In this document: piece after piece, positions 32,947 to 41,907 of the stretch
Layout of the letters: each line of letters opens with the position of its first letter
How positions within the stretch are numbered: position 1 is the first letter of the stretch
Source: Priestia koreensis
GTDB lineage: Bacteria; Bacillota; Bacilli; Bacillales; Bacillaceae_H
Assembly: GCF_001274935.1 (NCBI RefSeq)
Contig: NZ_LILC01000030.1
Coordinates: 124,001-188,000 of the forward strand
Direction of reading: 5' to 3'
DNA: 64,000 bases
The notes under the pieces: model-generated
Database searches by the model: none
Seen by the model: the letters and a program-made list of their open reading frames with translations, nothing else
Told to the model about the DNA's origin: nothing
Position numbers and translations under genes: made by a program

Positions 32947-34536
32947 TTAAAGCCCCTCTTTCTTTGGAATAACAACGGTAAAGACTGTTCCTACTCCTTC
33001 TTCGCTCGAAAGTGTTAAGTATCCATCTAATCCTTCTAGCGATTCTTGAACAAGGCTAAGCCCAATGCCTGCATTGCTCTGTCCTCCCTTTGTGGAAAAT
33101 CCTCTTTGGAAGATTCGTTCTTCATTTCCAGTCGAAATCCCATTTCCGTTATCTTCTACTTCAATAATTAAGTCCCTTCCCAAATCCGTTAAAAATAACG
33201 TTACCTTTTTCTCTCTATCTATATTCTCTTTTACTGCATCAAACGCGTTATTAATTAAATTTCCAACAATCGTAACAATTGAATCTCTATTGATTGAACG
33301 AGGTATATCAACAAAACTGCTGTCAGGATCAATCTCAAATTCAATTCTCATCTCATGCGCTAAGCTGACTTTTCCTAGGATAAATCCAGCTAGAATTGGA
33401 TCGCCAATTTCCTGTGTAATAAAATGGAGAAAACCTTGCGTCACGTTGACCTCTTTTGAGATAAAATCGATCGCTTCTTGATTAGACCCAAGCTGAATAA
33501 GTCCTAATAATGTGTACAGCTTATTCGAATACTCATGCGTTTGAGCACGTAGTCCCTCCGCATATGCTTTCACATTGGAAAGCTCTTGTGTTATTTTTGA
33601 TAATTCTGATTTCTTACGCAAGCTTGCGACGGCGCCAATGACCTGCTGACGTTTATCAAAAATCGGAATCCGGTTTACGACAAACACTTCACCTTCAATT
33701 AAAAACTCTCGATCGTATTCTGCTAATCCCGTTTGAACAACTTGCAACAAATGTGTGTGCTTGATGACGTCTTCAATCGGCTTTCCTCGAAGCAGAATAT
33801 CATTTGGCACACCGAGTATTTTATGAGCCGTTTCATTCACGACGGTAATATCTCCATCGGCATCAATCGCGATAATTCCTTCATGGATGGATTCTAAAAT
33901 AGCATGCTTCTCCTGATACATCCAAGCGATTTCTCTTGGTTCGAGTCCAAAGATCGCTTTTTTTATATTAAATGAAATTAAGATCGCTGCTACAAGACCA
34001 CCTACTAATAAAAGGGACGTGTATAAAAAGATTTTTCCCTGCAGACGCTTAATCTCTTTTTGAATATCAATCTGTAAAAAGCCAACAGATACAACACCGA
34101 TTACTTCGTTTTTATCATTTAAAATAGGTGCTTTTCCTCTTAAAGAGGGCCCTAACGTTCCCACTGATTCTGAAATAATCGCTTTCCCCTTAAATACCGC
34201 TTTATTATCTCCACCCATCATTTTCTTCCCAATACGCTTTGCATTCGGGTGCGAATACCGAATTTCTTGTCTATTTCCTACAACGATAAATTCTGCATCC
34301 ACTTGTTTTCGAATTTGTTCAGCTATGGGTTGGATAACGGTAGAAGGCTGTGGTAACAAAAATGCTTTTTGAATCTCTGGCATATTGGCAACGGCTTTCG
34401 CAATGGCTAACGCTTGGTGTCCTTTACTTTCTTTTAGATTATCTTCCATCATTTCTTTGAACGTTGCTTCAAAGCCTAATCCAATTAAAAGAACGAGAAC
34501 AAAGATCCCGGCCATCAGTTTTGTTTGTAACCGCAT
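32947..34536 (-). CDS. citS: CitS/DcuS-type sensor histidine kinase
   Basis: 529 aa. Helix 1 (~8-24), extracytoplasmic sCache/PASTA-like citrate-sensor domain ~30-165 (TLGPSLRGKAPILNDKNEVIGVVSVGF), helix 2 (~168-190), then the family signature IFGLEPREIAWMYQEKHAILESIHEGIIAID, a cytoplasmic PAS domain (~212-310), His334 in THEYSNKL, and HATPase motifs (NLINNAFDAV, DNGNGIS, NAGIGLSL). This architecture defines CitA/DcuS/CitS kinases sensing di- or tricarboxylates. The positioning upstream of citT and near tctCBA fits citrate sensing. Confidence 0.87.
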   Translation of the reverse strand: MRLQTKLMAGIFVLVLLIGLGFEATFKEMMEDNLKESKGHQALAIAKAVANMPEIQKAFLLPQPSTVIQPIAEQIRKQVDAEFIVVGNRQEIRYSHPNAKRIGKKMMGGDNKAVFKGKAIISESVGTLGPSLRGKAPILNDKNEVIGVVSVGFLQIDIQKEIKRLQGKIFLYTSLLLVGGLVAAILISFNIKKAIFGLEPREIAWMYQEKHAILESIHEGIIAIDADGDITVVNETAHKILGVPNDILLRGKPIEDVIKHTHLLQVVQTGLAEYDREFLIEGEVFVVNRIPIFDKRQQVIGAVASLRKKSELSKITQELSNVKAYAEGLRAQTHEYSNKLYTLLGLIQLGSNQEAIDFISKEVNVTQGFLHFITQEIGDPILAGFILGKVSLAHEMRIEFEIDPDSSFVDIPRSINRDSIVTIVGNLINNAFDAVKENIDREKKVTLFLTDLGRDLIIEVEDNGNGISTGNEERIFQRGFSTKGGQSNAGIGLSLVQESLEGLDGYLTLSSEEGVGTVFTVVIPKKEGL

Positions 34537-34731
34537 TCATTTCTCCCCCTGTTTAACGACCGCGTCTCTTATGTGATTGATTGCTACTCACTAAATATTG
34601 ATTATTCACATCTTATCACATTTAGTATTCCCTGAGGGGTACTTTTACGGTAAAGCTTATATATTGCGCCTGTAATCCATTGATCGGTATAATTACACTA
34701 CTCTTATAGTGAAAAGACGGAGGTGTCGAAC

Positions 34732-35100
34732 GTGGGACGTATGAATGATAAAGTATTTAACTGTGAGAAAGAGCTTACGTTAAATATTATCGGCGGAAAG
34801 TGGAAAATGCTCGTATTATGGCATTTAGGTAAAGGTGGAACGAAACGATTTGGTGAGTTAAAAGCATTAATTCCTGAGATTACACAGCGTATGCTCGCGA
34901 ATCAGCTTAGAGAGCTTGAAGAAGATCAAATCGTCCACCGTGAAGTCTATCCAGTTGTCCCCCCAAAAGTTGAATACTCCTTAACCAAACAAGGTGAAAC
35001 ACTAATGCCCATTCTTGATGCTATGTATGCATGGGGGCGTAACTACATGGAAACGACTTTAGAAGACCGTGTAGAAGTAAAAGAATCCATTTATCCTTAA
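34732..35100 (+). CDS. hxlR: HxlR transcriptional activator of the RuMP pathway
   Basis: 122 aa from GTG 34732, which lies 6 bases after GGAGGTG; ATG 34741 is an alternative. The protein reads very close to B. subtilis HxlR: NCEKELTLNIIGGKWKMLVLWHLGKGGTKRFGELK, ITQRMLANQLRELE, VHREVYPVVPPKVEYSLT. HxlR is a winged-helix activator of hxlAB in response to formaldehyde. It is convergent with hxlB here, whereas in B. subtilis it lies divergently upstream of hxlA. Confidence 0.9.
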   Translation: MGRMNDKVFNCEKELTLNIIGGKWKMLVLWHLGKGGTKRFGELKALIPEITQRMLANQLRELEEDQIVHREVYPVVPPKVEYSLTKQGETLMPILDAMYAWGRNYMETTLEDRVEVKESIYP

Positions 35101-35104
35101 TTAT

Positions 35105-35134
35105 AAAAAGCTGACTCGTATGAGTCAGCTTTTC
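35105..35134. terminator. Bidirectional terminator hxlR/hxlB
   Basis: AAAAGCTGACTC, GTAT, GAGTCAGCTTTT. Confidence 0.9.
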
Positions 35135-35136
35135 TT

Positions 35137-35685
35137 CTATTCTAGGTTGGCATGCTGGCCGAGCATTGTATGTGAGTCTAACCCTTTTTTGTCCATTAAT
35201 GCTAAGATAAGAGCATCATAGAAAACAAGAAGGGTTTGTTCAAACAGCGATCCCATTGGCTGAATCGTCTCGTATTCCCCTTCTCCTTGTTCCTTCGAGG
35301 CCCCAGGAAGCTGAGCGGTTAGATCCGCAAGCTTTCCAAGAGAAGAATCAGGAAAAATAGAAACTAGCGCGATTGTTGCGTTAATGTCACGTGCTTTTGT
35401 AGCCATCGCAAGCAATGTTTTCGTTTCACCAGAACCTGAGCCAAGGATAAAAATATCTTCATCCGTAATTCCAGGAGTGGTTGTCTCCCCTACCACATGA
35501 GCATTAAACCCCATATGAACGAGTCTCATTGCAAAAGCTTTGCCCATTAAACCAGAGCGCCCAGCTCCGGCAATAAAGATCTTACGGGCAGAAAGAATCG
35601 CATCAGCTAGCTTGTCCATCTCTTCCTGCTTCAGTAGTGAAATCGTCTTCTCAAGCTCTGCTAAGACTTTCTCTGCAGGATTCAT
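35137..35685 (-). CDS. hxlB: 6-phospho-3-hexuloisomerase
   Basis: 182 aa, a single SIS domain with FIAGAGRSGLMGKAFAMRLVHMG and the sugar-phosphate loop FILGSGSGETKTLLAMA. Family ending HTMLGQHANLE is typical of PHI enzymes. It converts 3-hexulose-6-phosphate to fructose-6-phosphate in the ribulose monophosphate route for formaldehyde assimilation and detoxification. Separated from hxlA by 2 bases, with AAGGAA as RBS. Confidence 0.93.
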   Translation of the reverse strand: MNPAEKVLAELEKTISLLKQEEMDKLADAILSARKIFIAGAGRSGLMGKAFAMRLVHMGFNAHVVGETTTPGITDEDIFILGSGSGETKTLLAMATKARDINATIALVSIFPDSSLGKLADLTAQLPGASKEQGEGEYETIQPMGSLFEQTLLVFYDALILALMDKKGLDSHTMLGQHANLE

Positions 35686-35687
35686 TC

Positions 35688-36323
35688 TTAGTTTCCTTCT
35701 TTGATTAAGGATTGCATTTTTTCTGCTACTGCTTTTTTATCATCAGCGCTTGTAATTCCTCCACCAACAATCACAAGATCTGGTTGCGCCTTAATGACTT
35801 CTGGTAATGACTCTAGCTTAATACCACCAGCTACAGCCGTTTTAGCATTTTTCACAACGCGTTTAATCGTTTGAAGGTCATCAAATGAGTTTTGTCCCAC
35901 TGCTTGAAGGTCATAACCTGTGTGAACACAAATATAATCAACGCCGAGCTCATCAAGCTCTTTTGCGCGTGTTTCAATATCTTTTACACTAATCATATCA
36001 ACAAGAATTTTCTTGTTTTGTTTTTTCGCTTCTTCTACTGCCCCTTTAATGGACATATCTTCAGCAGCGCCTAGAATGGTAATAATATCTGCACCTGCTT
36101 CAGAAGCTTTCATTACTTCATATCCAGCTGCATCCATAATTTTAAGGTCTGCAAGAACTTTTAAATTAGGAAATGCTTCTTTAATTTCTTTTACTGCTTT
36201 TAATCCTTCGTTAATAACAACTGGTGTCCCAATTTCGACGATATCAATATGATCTTCAACCTCTTTAACGAGTTCCTTTGCTTCAGGGATGTTGACTAAG
36301 TCTAATGCTAATTGTAATTCCAT
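35688..36323 (-). CDS. hxlA: 3-hexulose-6-phosphate synthase
   Basis: 211 aa from ATG 36323 (AAAGGAGAGA upstream). TIM-barrel OMPDC superfamily: LQLALDLVN, VEIGTPVVINEG, LADLKIMDAAGYE (metal and substrate residues), VHTGYDLQAVG, VAGGIK and VIVGGGIT. It condenses formaldehyde with ribulose-5-phosphate. First gene of the hxlAB pair. Three GTAC-centred elements occur 80-125 bases upstream and could be regulator sites. Confidence 0.93.
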   Translation of the reverse strand: MELQLALDLVNIPEAKELVKEVEDHIDIVEIGTPVVINEGLKAVKEIKEAFPNLKVLADLKIMDAAGYEVMKASEAGADIITILGAAEDMSIKGAVEEAKKQNKKILVDMISVKDIETRAKELDELGVDYICVHTGYDLQAVGQNSFDDLQTIKRVVKNAKTAVAGGIKLESLPEVIKAQPDLVIVGGGITSADDKKAVAEKMQSLIKEGN

Positions 36324-36534
36324 GAATGTCTCTCTCCTTTGTCGCTTATAATAAGTTACTCGTAGGCCCACGAGATAGTTGCTATGAATCGGAAATTAGT
36401 TTCCCGGTACGAATGAGTATAGTACATCTCAAAACGAAATGTAAGTACGCACTTTCAACACAGATAGTGTGGTGAAGTATACTATAGAATATTCCGCACT
36501 TCCACATCGTGTAAACATCCATCTTTTTACAAAT
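36324..36534. promoter_or_regulatory. hxlAB promoter region
   Basis: This gap carries GTAC-centred half-sites at 36407, 36422 and 36445 (for example CATTCGTACC, GATGTACTAT, GCGTACTTAC on the minus strand). HxlR-type winged helix proteins bind repeated elements upstream of hxlA, so these are candidates. No gene seen. Confidence 0.35.
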
Positions 36535-36559
36535 AAAAACCCCTACACGAGGGGTTTTT
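36535..36559 (-). terminator. Terminator of the tctCBA operon
   Basis: AAAAACCCCT, ACACG, AGGGGTTTTT; symmetrical but placed after the tctA stop. Confidence 0.85.
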
Positions 36560-38084
36560 ATCCTTCCACATTGATGACTACGTCTTTTCCGCGCTTTTTA
36601 AGCAGCATCGGAACGGCCAACCATAAAACTGTAATGATAAGAAAAACAAGGGAAATAGGACGAGTAAAGAACACACCGTAATCACCGTTTGAAATGGTTA
36701 ACGCACGGCGTAAGTTGTTTTCAATCATTGGTCCTAGTACAAGACCGAGTACAAGCGGAGCAATTGGATAATCATTTTTGCTAAAGAAATAACCTAAAAT
36801 TCCACACGCGACTAGTAAAAGTAGATCATACACGGAAACTTGTACAGCGTATACGCCAAAAATAGAAATGGCAATAATCATCGGAATTAAATATTTCTTC
36901 GGTGTTTCAATAATTTTAGCAAACACTTTCACAAGCGGAAGGTTTAAAATAAGGAGCATTAAATTCCCAATGAACATACTCGCAATAAGACCCCAAGCTA
37001 CTTGAGGGTGATCTTCAAATAAAAGTGGTCCAGGCTGTACGTTATACATCATAAGGGCTCCCATTAAAATAGCCGTTGTCCCTGAACCTGGGATACCAAG
37101 TGTTAATAAGGGAATCATTGCTCCACCTGATGCTGCATTGTTTGCAGACTCAGGAGAGGCTACTCCTTCGATTGCACCCTGACCAAATTTCGAAGGATTT
37201 TTACTTACTCTCTTTTCTAAAATGTACGCAAAGAATGAAGCAAGAGTCGCGCCTGCACCTGGTAAAATCCCAACAAAAAATCCTAAGATCGAACCTCGAG
37301 CAATTGGAGCAGCAGAATCCTTCAGCTCTTGCTTTGTCGGCATTAAGCGCTTAATCTTCGCAATTTCTCCTTCTTCCTCTTCTTTTTCAACGATCGTTTT
37401 GAATACTTCACCTAATGCGAACAATCCTACAGCAATCGTTAAAAATTCTAACCCTTGATAAAGCCAAGGAAATTCAAACGTAAAGCGAGCTACTCCCGAT
37501 ACGTTATCAACACCAATTGTTCCAAGTAATAGACCCATAATCGTCATAATAAGTGCTTTTGTAATTGATTTTCCTGCCAAGCCGCTCACTGCAGCAAGAC
37601 CTAGTAACATTAACGAAAAATACTCTGCTGGACCAAATTTTAATGCCACATTGGATAATGGCTTCGCCAATAAGATCAAGGCAATCAATGTAACAATTCC
37701 GGCAACAAAGGAGCCAATAGCGGAAATGGCAAGTGCACTTCCTGCTCTCCCTTGCTTTGCCATTTGATAGCCGTCAAGCGTTGTCACAACTGAGGAAGAT
37801 TCTCCAGGTGTATTTAATAAAATGGAGGTTGTTGATCCCCCATACATAGCTCCGTAATAGACTCCTGCTAATAAAATAATTGCACTTGTAGCAGCTTGTT
37901 CAGGAGGGAGTCCGCCTGTGATAGAAGCTGTTACAGGAATGAGCAATGCCACCCCACTCATCGGGCCAATTCCAGGCAAGACGCCAACCGCTGTTCCAAT
38001 TAATACACCAACGAAAGCAAATAAAATATTATACCAGACGAGCGCTGTTTGAAATCCACTTAATAAATACTCTACTGTGCTCAT
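36558..38084 (-). CDS. tctA: Tripartite tricarboxylate transporter large membrane subunit TctA
   Basis: 508 aa with about twelve helices. TctA hallmarks are present: VGVLPGIGPMSGVALLIP (first conserved loop), YGAMYGGSTTSILLNTPGE, ILPGAGATLASFFAY, GVASPESANNAASGGAMIPLLTLGIPGSG, and LGPMIENNLRRAL near the end. It forms the ion-coupled channel for citrate or related acids delivered by TctC. Last gene of tctCBA. Confidence 0.93.
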   Translation of the reverse strand: MSTVEYLLSGFQTALVWYNILFAFVGVLIGTAVGVLPGIGPMSGVALLIPVTASITGGLPPEQAATSAIILLAGVYYGAMYGGSTTSILLNTPGESSSVVTTLDGYQMAKQGRAGSALAISAIGSFVAGIVTLIALILLAKPLSNVALKFGPAEYFSLMLLGLAAVSGLAGKSITKALIMTIMGLLLGTIGVDNVSGVARFTFEFPWLYQGLEFLTIAVGLFALGEVFKTIVEKEEEEGEIAKIKRLMPTKQELKDSAAPIARGSILGFFVGILPGAGATLASFFAYILEKRVSKNPSKFGQGAIEGVASPESANNAASGGAMIPLLTLGIPGSGTTAILMGALMMYNVQPGPLLFEDHPQVAWGLIASMFIGNLMLLILNLPLVKVFAKIIETPKKYLIPMIIAISIFGVYAVQVSVYDLLLLVACGILGYFFSKNDYPIAPLVLGLVLGPMIENNLRRALTISNGDYGVFFTRPISLVFLIITVLWLAVPMLLKKRGKDVVINVEG

Positions 38085-38105
38085 TTTTCCACCCCTCTTT
38101 GTAGC

Positions 38106-38558
38106 CTAAAACCAAACTGGCCATCCCGGTAATGTTCCTTTTAAAATATCAACAAATACGTAATAGACAATTCCTGAAAAAGCTGCGGAAATGATAAAAG
38201 ATTTGATCCATTTTCCCTTTTCCATCGCTTGAAAGCATACAAGCAAAAACACAAAAGTTGTAATGACATATCCAATCGTTTCAAGTGTTAACACATAAAT
38301 TAATGTCGCAATAAAAATGATGACAAAAAGTTTATACTGCATTTCTACCTTTTCACCGCTTTTCACCTGATAGCGGAACGTTTCGTAGAATAGACGAAGA
38401 CTAAGTAAAATTAAAATCCCACCTAGTACGAGCGGGAAAATATCGGGTCCTACAACACTTCCATATGCCGAGCTAGCAATTTGTCTGCTTCCATACATAA
38501 ACAGCACGCCAACTAGGAGAAACAGTACAGCAGCAATACGATCAAATTTAACGTCCAT
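38106..38558 (-). CDS. tctB: Tripartite tricarboxylate transporter small membrane subunit TctB
   Basis: 150 aa from ATG 38558 (AGAGGAAGTGA upstream); an upstream extension would overlap the tctC end and has a poor RBS. Four hydrophobic helices, with the TctB-like GPDIFPLVLGGILILLSL near residue 37. Small integral partner of TctA. 21 bases before tctA. Confidence 0.87.
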   Translation of the reverse strand: MDVKFDRIAAVLFLLVGVLFMYGSRQIASSAYGSVVGPDIFPLVLGGILILLSLRLFYETFRYQVKSGEKVEMQYKLFVIIFIATLIYVLTLETIGYVITTFVFLLVCFQAMEKGKWIKSFIISAAFSGIVYYVFVDILKGTLPGWPVWF

Positions 38559-38625
38559 CGTTATCACTTCCTCTCTACAAGTAGCGCACAGACGACATAA
38601 CCGCTTATATCGCATGTGCGAAATA

Positions 38626-39654
38626 TTACTTTTTCATTCCTAATGCATCTAGAAGCTGCGTCACTTGCTCTTCTTGATCTTTTAGGAACGAAGTGAATTC
38701 TTTTGCATCTTTGTATTCCATTTCCCATCCTTGCGTTTCTACTTCTTTCTTCCATTCATCAGATTCTACAAGTTTGCCAATTGTCTTTTCCCAGTAATCT
38801 TTTGCATCTTTAGACATTTTTTCTGGGCCGAATACACCACGCCAAATTAGGAATTCTGCGTCTACCCCTTCTTCTTTAGCAGTCGGGATATCTTTTAATT
38901 GATTGTCCTTTGAACGCTCAGGTGCAGTGGTTGCTAATACACGAATTTTTCCTGCCTTTAAAAACTCACGTACGCTTGATACGTCCGTTCCGATAACATC
39001 CGCATTTTTTCCTAATAGCGACGTAATGGCTTCTCCTCCACCGTCATACGAAACATATTTAATTTTCGTTGGATCAACTCCGTACTTGTAAGCGGGAAGA
39101 ATGGAGATTAGATGATCCATTGAACCCGGTGCGGATCCCCCAGCAAACGTTAATTTAGTTGGATCCTTTTTCACTTCATCTAGCAATGACTTCAAATCTT
39201 TAAACTTTGAGTCTGCTCTTACAACGATCGCTCCATAATCCTTCGTTAACTGTGCTAAGGGCGTTGTATTTTTATAGCCGTACGGGCTATTTCCTTCTTT
39301 TTTCAAGTTATTAATAATGATTGGTGGGGAATTGACAAATAACATGTCATTGTTATCAGCCTCTTGGGTTGCATACTGTGCCATAAAAACAGCTCCACCG
39401 CCGCCTGGTTTGTTCTCGACCGTTAGCGGCTCGTCAACCGCCTTTGTTTCGCTCAGTATCTTTGTAAATGAGCGTGCCGTTAAATCCCATCCGCCACCTG
39501 CTCCTGATGGTGCTACAACCGTAATTGCACGATTTGGATAGTCGCTTCCTTTGGCTCCCCCTTTCGTAGAAGCCCCTTCTCCACTACATGCCGCTAATCC
39601 GACAACCATAGCACTTGCACACATTAACACAGACAGCTTTTTCATTTTAAACAT
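38626..39654 (-). CDS. tctC: Tricarboxylate-binding lipoprotein TctC
   Basis: 342 aa. Lipobox LAACSG (Cys23). Bug/TctC fold shown by YPNRAITVVAPSGAGGGWDLTARS, VENKPGGGGAVFMAQYA, DYGAIVVRADSKFKDLKSLLDEVKK and the GGSAPGSMDHL loop. Binds citrate or another tri/dicarboxylate and hands it to TctAB. The promoter region has a strong cre site. The nearby CitST-like system is a likely positive regulator. Confidence 0.9.
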   Translation of the reverse strand: MFKMKKLSVLMCASAMVVGLAACSGEGASTKGGAKGSDYPNRAITVVAPSGAGGGWDLTARSFTKILSETKAVDEPLTVENKPGGGGAVFMAQYATQEADNNDMLFVNSPPIIINNLKKEGNSPYGYKNTTPLAQLTKDYGAIVVRADSKFKDLKSLLDEVKKDPTKLTFAGGSAPGSMDHLISILPAYKYGVDPTKIKYVSYDGGGEAITSLLGKNADVIGTDVSSVREFLKAGKIRVLATTAPERSKDNQLKDIPTAKEEGVDAEFLIWRGVFGPEKMSKDAKDYWEKTIGKLVESDEWKKEVETQGWEMEYKDAKEFTSFLKDQEEQVTQLLDALGMKK

Positions 39655-39678
39655 CTTTCTTCCCCCTCTTTTTAAAAT

Positions 39679-39692
39679 TGTAAGCGTTTTCT
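39679..39692. promoter_or_regulatory. cre site upstream of tctC
   Basis: TGTAAGCGTTTTCT fits the CcpA consensus at 13 of 14 positions, 25 bases before the tctC start. Confidence 0.75.
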
Positions 39693-39782
39693 AAATTGTA
39701 CATAACTTTTGTTCCAATATGAGATTATCGACGTAATGTGTATTAAAAACGTTAGAGCCATTTTGTTCATAAAGTTCACGCA

Positions 39783-39815
39783 AAAAAGGACGAATGCCGA
39801 TAACAGCATTCGTCC
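39783..39815 (-). terminator. Terminator of the symporter operon
   Basis: Minus strand GGACGAATGC, loop, GCATTCGTCC, then TTTTTTG. Confidence 0.9.
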
Positions 39816-39820
39816 CTTCT

Positions 39821-40027
39821 TTAATCCATATCTGGGTTTTTAAAATACAAACCTAGGAAAATAACGCCAACAATTGTTGTTACGCTTCCCCATATAAGGT
39901 TAATATTTAGACCGTTTAATGACTTTAGGGTTGGAGGGCTAACAATACCTGTCACTAATATAAGCAACCCGATGATCGTTAGAATCCATCCTATATTCGC
40001 GCGTATATCCAAAAGCATTTTTTTCAT
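39821..40027 (-). CDS. Small two-helix membrane protein after the symporter
   Basis: 68 aa. Two membrane helices (residues ~12-32 and ~42-62) separated by a short loop PPTLKSLNGLN. GAGGAGGGTG is a strong RBS. It follows the SSS symporter by 15 bases with a terminator directly after, so it is co-transcribed. I do not recognise the family. By analogy with small subunits accompanying some SSS transporters (for example the DUF997/YhdT partner of PanF) it may be an accessory subunit. Confidence 0.7.
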   Translation of the reverse strand: MKKMLLDIRANIGWILTIIGLLILVTGIVSPPTLKSLNGLNINLIWGSVTTIVGVIFLGLYFKNPDMD

Positions 40028-40042
40028 GACTTCACCCTCCTC

Positions 40043-41662
40043 TTAAAATGCCCAAATGTTAACGGCTACAAAGATGACCATTGAAATCGTACCGAGAATG
40101 GATGGCTTACGATACCAAGGAAGATTCGGCTCTTTCAACTTGTCTCCTACACCGTATACAAGTCCAATAAGCTCTGCTGGTTTCTTCGGCTTAGTGAAAA
40201 AGCTCACTAGAATTTCGACCACAAAGGCAGCAAAGAATGCCCACCATGCTCTCCAAAAGTTCCCTGCAGCGGCACTTGGGAAGTAATCGGACGGTAAGCC
40301 GAAATACAAGATTGCAGCCGTTAATGTCCCAACTAATAATCCCCAGAAGCCTCCCCATCCTGTTGCACGTTTCCACGTCATTCCAATTAAGAAAATTGCA
40401 AACAGCGGTGCATTAAAGAATCCGAATAGCGTTTGGATATAATCCATAATGCTTGGGAATCCCATTGCAATATAGGCTGTCCCAATACTAATGATGATTC
40501 CCCCAGCCGTCGCAAGACGACCCATAAATAGGTAATGTTTATCAGATGCTTCTTTTTTAATATAGGCTTGATAAATATCATACGTCCATACAGTGGTGAA
40601 CGCTGTAACGTTACCCGCCATTCCTGACATAAACGAAGCAAGTAGCGCCGTGATCCCTAGTCCAAGCAACCCTGTTGGATAATATTTTGCCATCAGCAAA
40701 GGTAAAACCATATCATAGTTACCACCGTGGTCAACTGTCCCAAGCTTCGGCAGTAAAATAATTGCCGCAAGTCCTGGAATAACCGTTAACAACGGCATTA
40801 AAATTTTCAAGAATGATGCCATAATCGGTGTGTTACGAGCTGCCGTCATATCTTTTGCAGCCATTGCACGCTGTACAACAAGGAAATCTGTTGTCCAATA
40901 TCCAAATGACAGGACAAACCCGAGTCCTAAAACGAGCCCAATCCATTCAACGCTCATCCCGTTTCCAGCTGCTGTTGATGTCCCCACCCACGTATGTGTG
41001 AGATTCTCTGGTATTCTAGACATAAGTCCATCCCAACCGCCTACGTCAATTAGCGCAAGGAATGTAATCGGTAACAATCCGATCCAAATTAAGAAGAACT
41101 GAATGACCTCATTATAAATAGAGGATGTTAATCCGCCGACTCCGACATAAACTAGGACGATTAAAGCAGATAAAACAATACTCATATTCATTGACCATCC
41201 AAGCAACACTTTTAAAATAAGGGCCATCGCATATAAGCTAATCCCCGACATTAAGATCGTCATTACTGCAAATGAAACGGCATTAAATCCGCGTGTTGCT
41301 TCGTTGTAGCGGAACTTTAAAAATTCCGGAACAGATCTTGCCTTTGAACCGTAATAAAATGGCATCATGAATATCCCTAAGAATACCATTGCAGGTACTG
41401 CCCCTAACCAATAGTAATGAGCTGTCATAAAGCCGTATTGATAACCGCTTGCAGCCATTCCTAACATCTCTACTGCCCCAAGGTTAGCAGACAAAAAGGC
41501 AATACTCGTAATCCATCCTGGAATAGAGCGTCCTGATAAGAAAAAGTCCTCTCCTGTCTTCATTTTGCTCTTTAAACCGACCCCTACTAAAATTACAAAA
41601 GCAAAGTATACTAAAATGATTGAATAGTCTACGAATTTCGGATGAAAAATTGCTTCTCCCAT
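40043..41662 (-). CDS. Sodium:solute symporter (SSS family), probable sugar transporter
   Basis: 539 aa, about fourteen helices. SSS landmarks include TGEDFFLSGRSIPGWITSIAFLSANLGAVEMLG, GMAASGYQYGFM, FGYWTTDFLVVQRAMAAKDM and TALLASFMSGMAGNVTAFTTVW. The SGLT-like region (FLVVQRAMAAK, residues ~260-285) and the adjacent sugar-type sensor suggest a Na+/sugar symporter. A cre-like site and an extended -10 (TATGCTACAAT) lie upstream. The substrate is not determined. Confidence 0.85.
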   Translation of the reverse strand: MGEAIFHPKFVDYSIILVYFAFVILVGVGLKSKMKTGEDFFLSGRSIPGWITSIAFLSANLGAVEMLGMAASGYQYGFMTAHYYWLGAVPAMVFLGIFMMPFYYGSKARSVPEFLKFRYNEATRGFNAVSFAVMTILMSGISLYAMALILKVLLGWSMNMSIVLSALIVLVYVGVGGLTSSIYNEVIQFFLIWIGLLPITFLALIDVGGWDGLMSRIPENLTHTWVGTSTAAGNGMSVEWIGLVLGLGFVLSFGYWTTDFLVVQRAMAAKDMTAARNTPIMASFLKILMPLLTVIPGLAAIILLPKLGTVDHGGNYDMVLPLLMAKYYPTGLLGLGITALLASFMSGMAGNVTAFTTVWTYDIYQAYIKKEASDKHYLFMGRLATAGGIIISIGTAYIAMGFPSIMDYIQTLFGFFNAPLFAIFLIGMTWKRATGWGGFWGLLVGTLTAAILYFGLPSDYFPSAAAGNFWRAWWAFFAAFVVEILVSFFTKPKKPAELIGLVYGVGDKLKEPNLPWYRKPSILGTISMVIFVAVNIWAF

Positions 41663-41726
41663 TGATGTCTTCTCCCTTCGCCTCTTGCTGTCTATTATCT
41701 TTATTACTCTCTATACAGCAAATCAT

Positions 41727-41754
41727 TGAATGCGTTTACACAATTGTAGCATAG
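41727..41754 (-). promoter_or_regulatory. cre site and extended -10 of the symporter operon
   Basis: TGAATGCGTTTACA (41727-41740; 13 of 14 to cre) lies just downstream of the minus-strand extended -10 element TATGCTACAAT. This placement would block transcription when CcpA binds. Confidence 0.6.
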
Positions 41755-41875
41755 AGAATTTTATTAAAAGGGAAGTAAATTCTTCACTTCTTTGCGATTC
41801 ACCTTCACTTTTTTGTTCCACATACGTTTATTAATGAAAAGGGTTTCTTTCCTAGCACTTTTTTGCTTTTCCACA

Positions 41876-41907
41876 ACAAAAAAGTCCACCTCAAGGGATG
41901 GACTTTC
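41876..41907 (-). terminator. Terminator after the YesN-type regulator
   Basis: Minus strand AAAGTCCA, loop, TGGACTTTTTTG. Confidence 0.8.
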
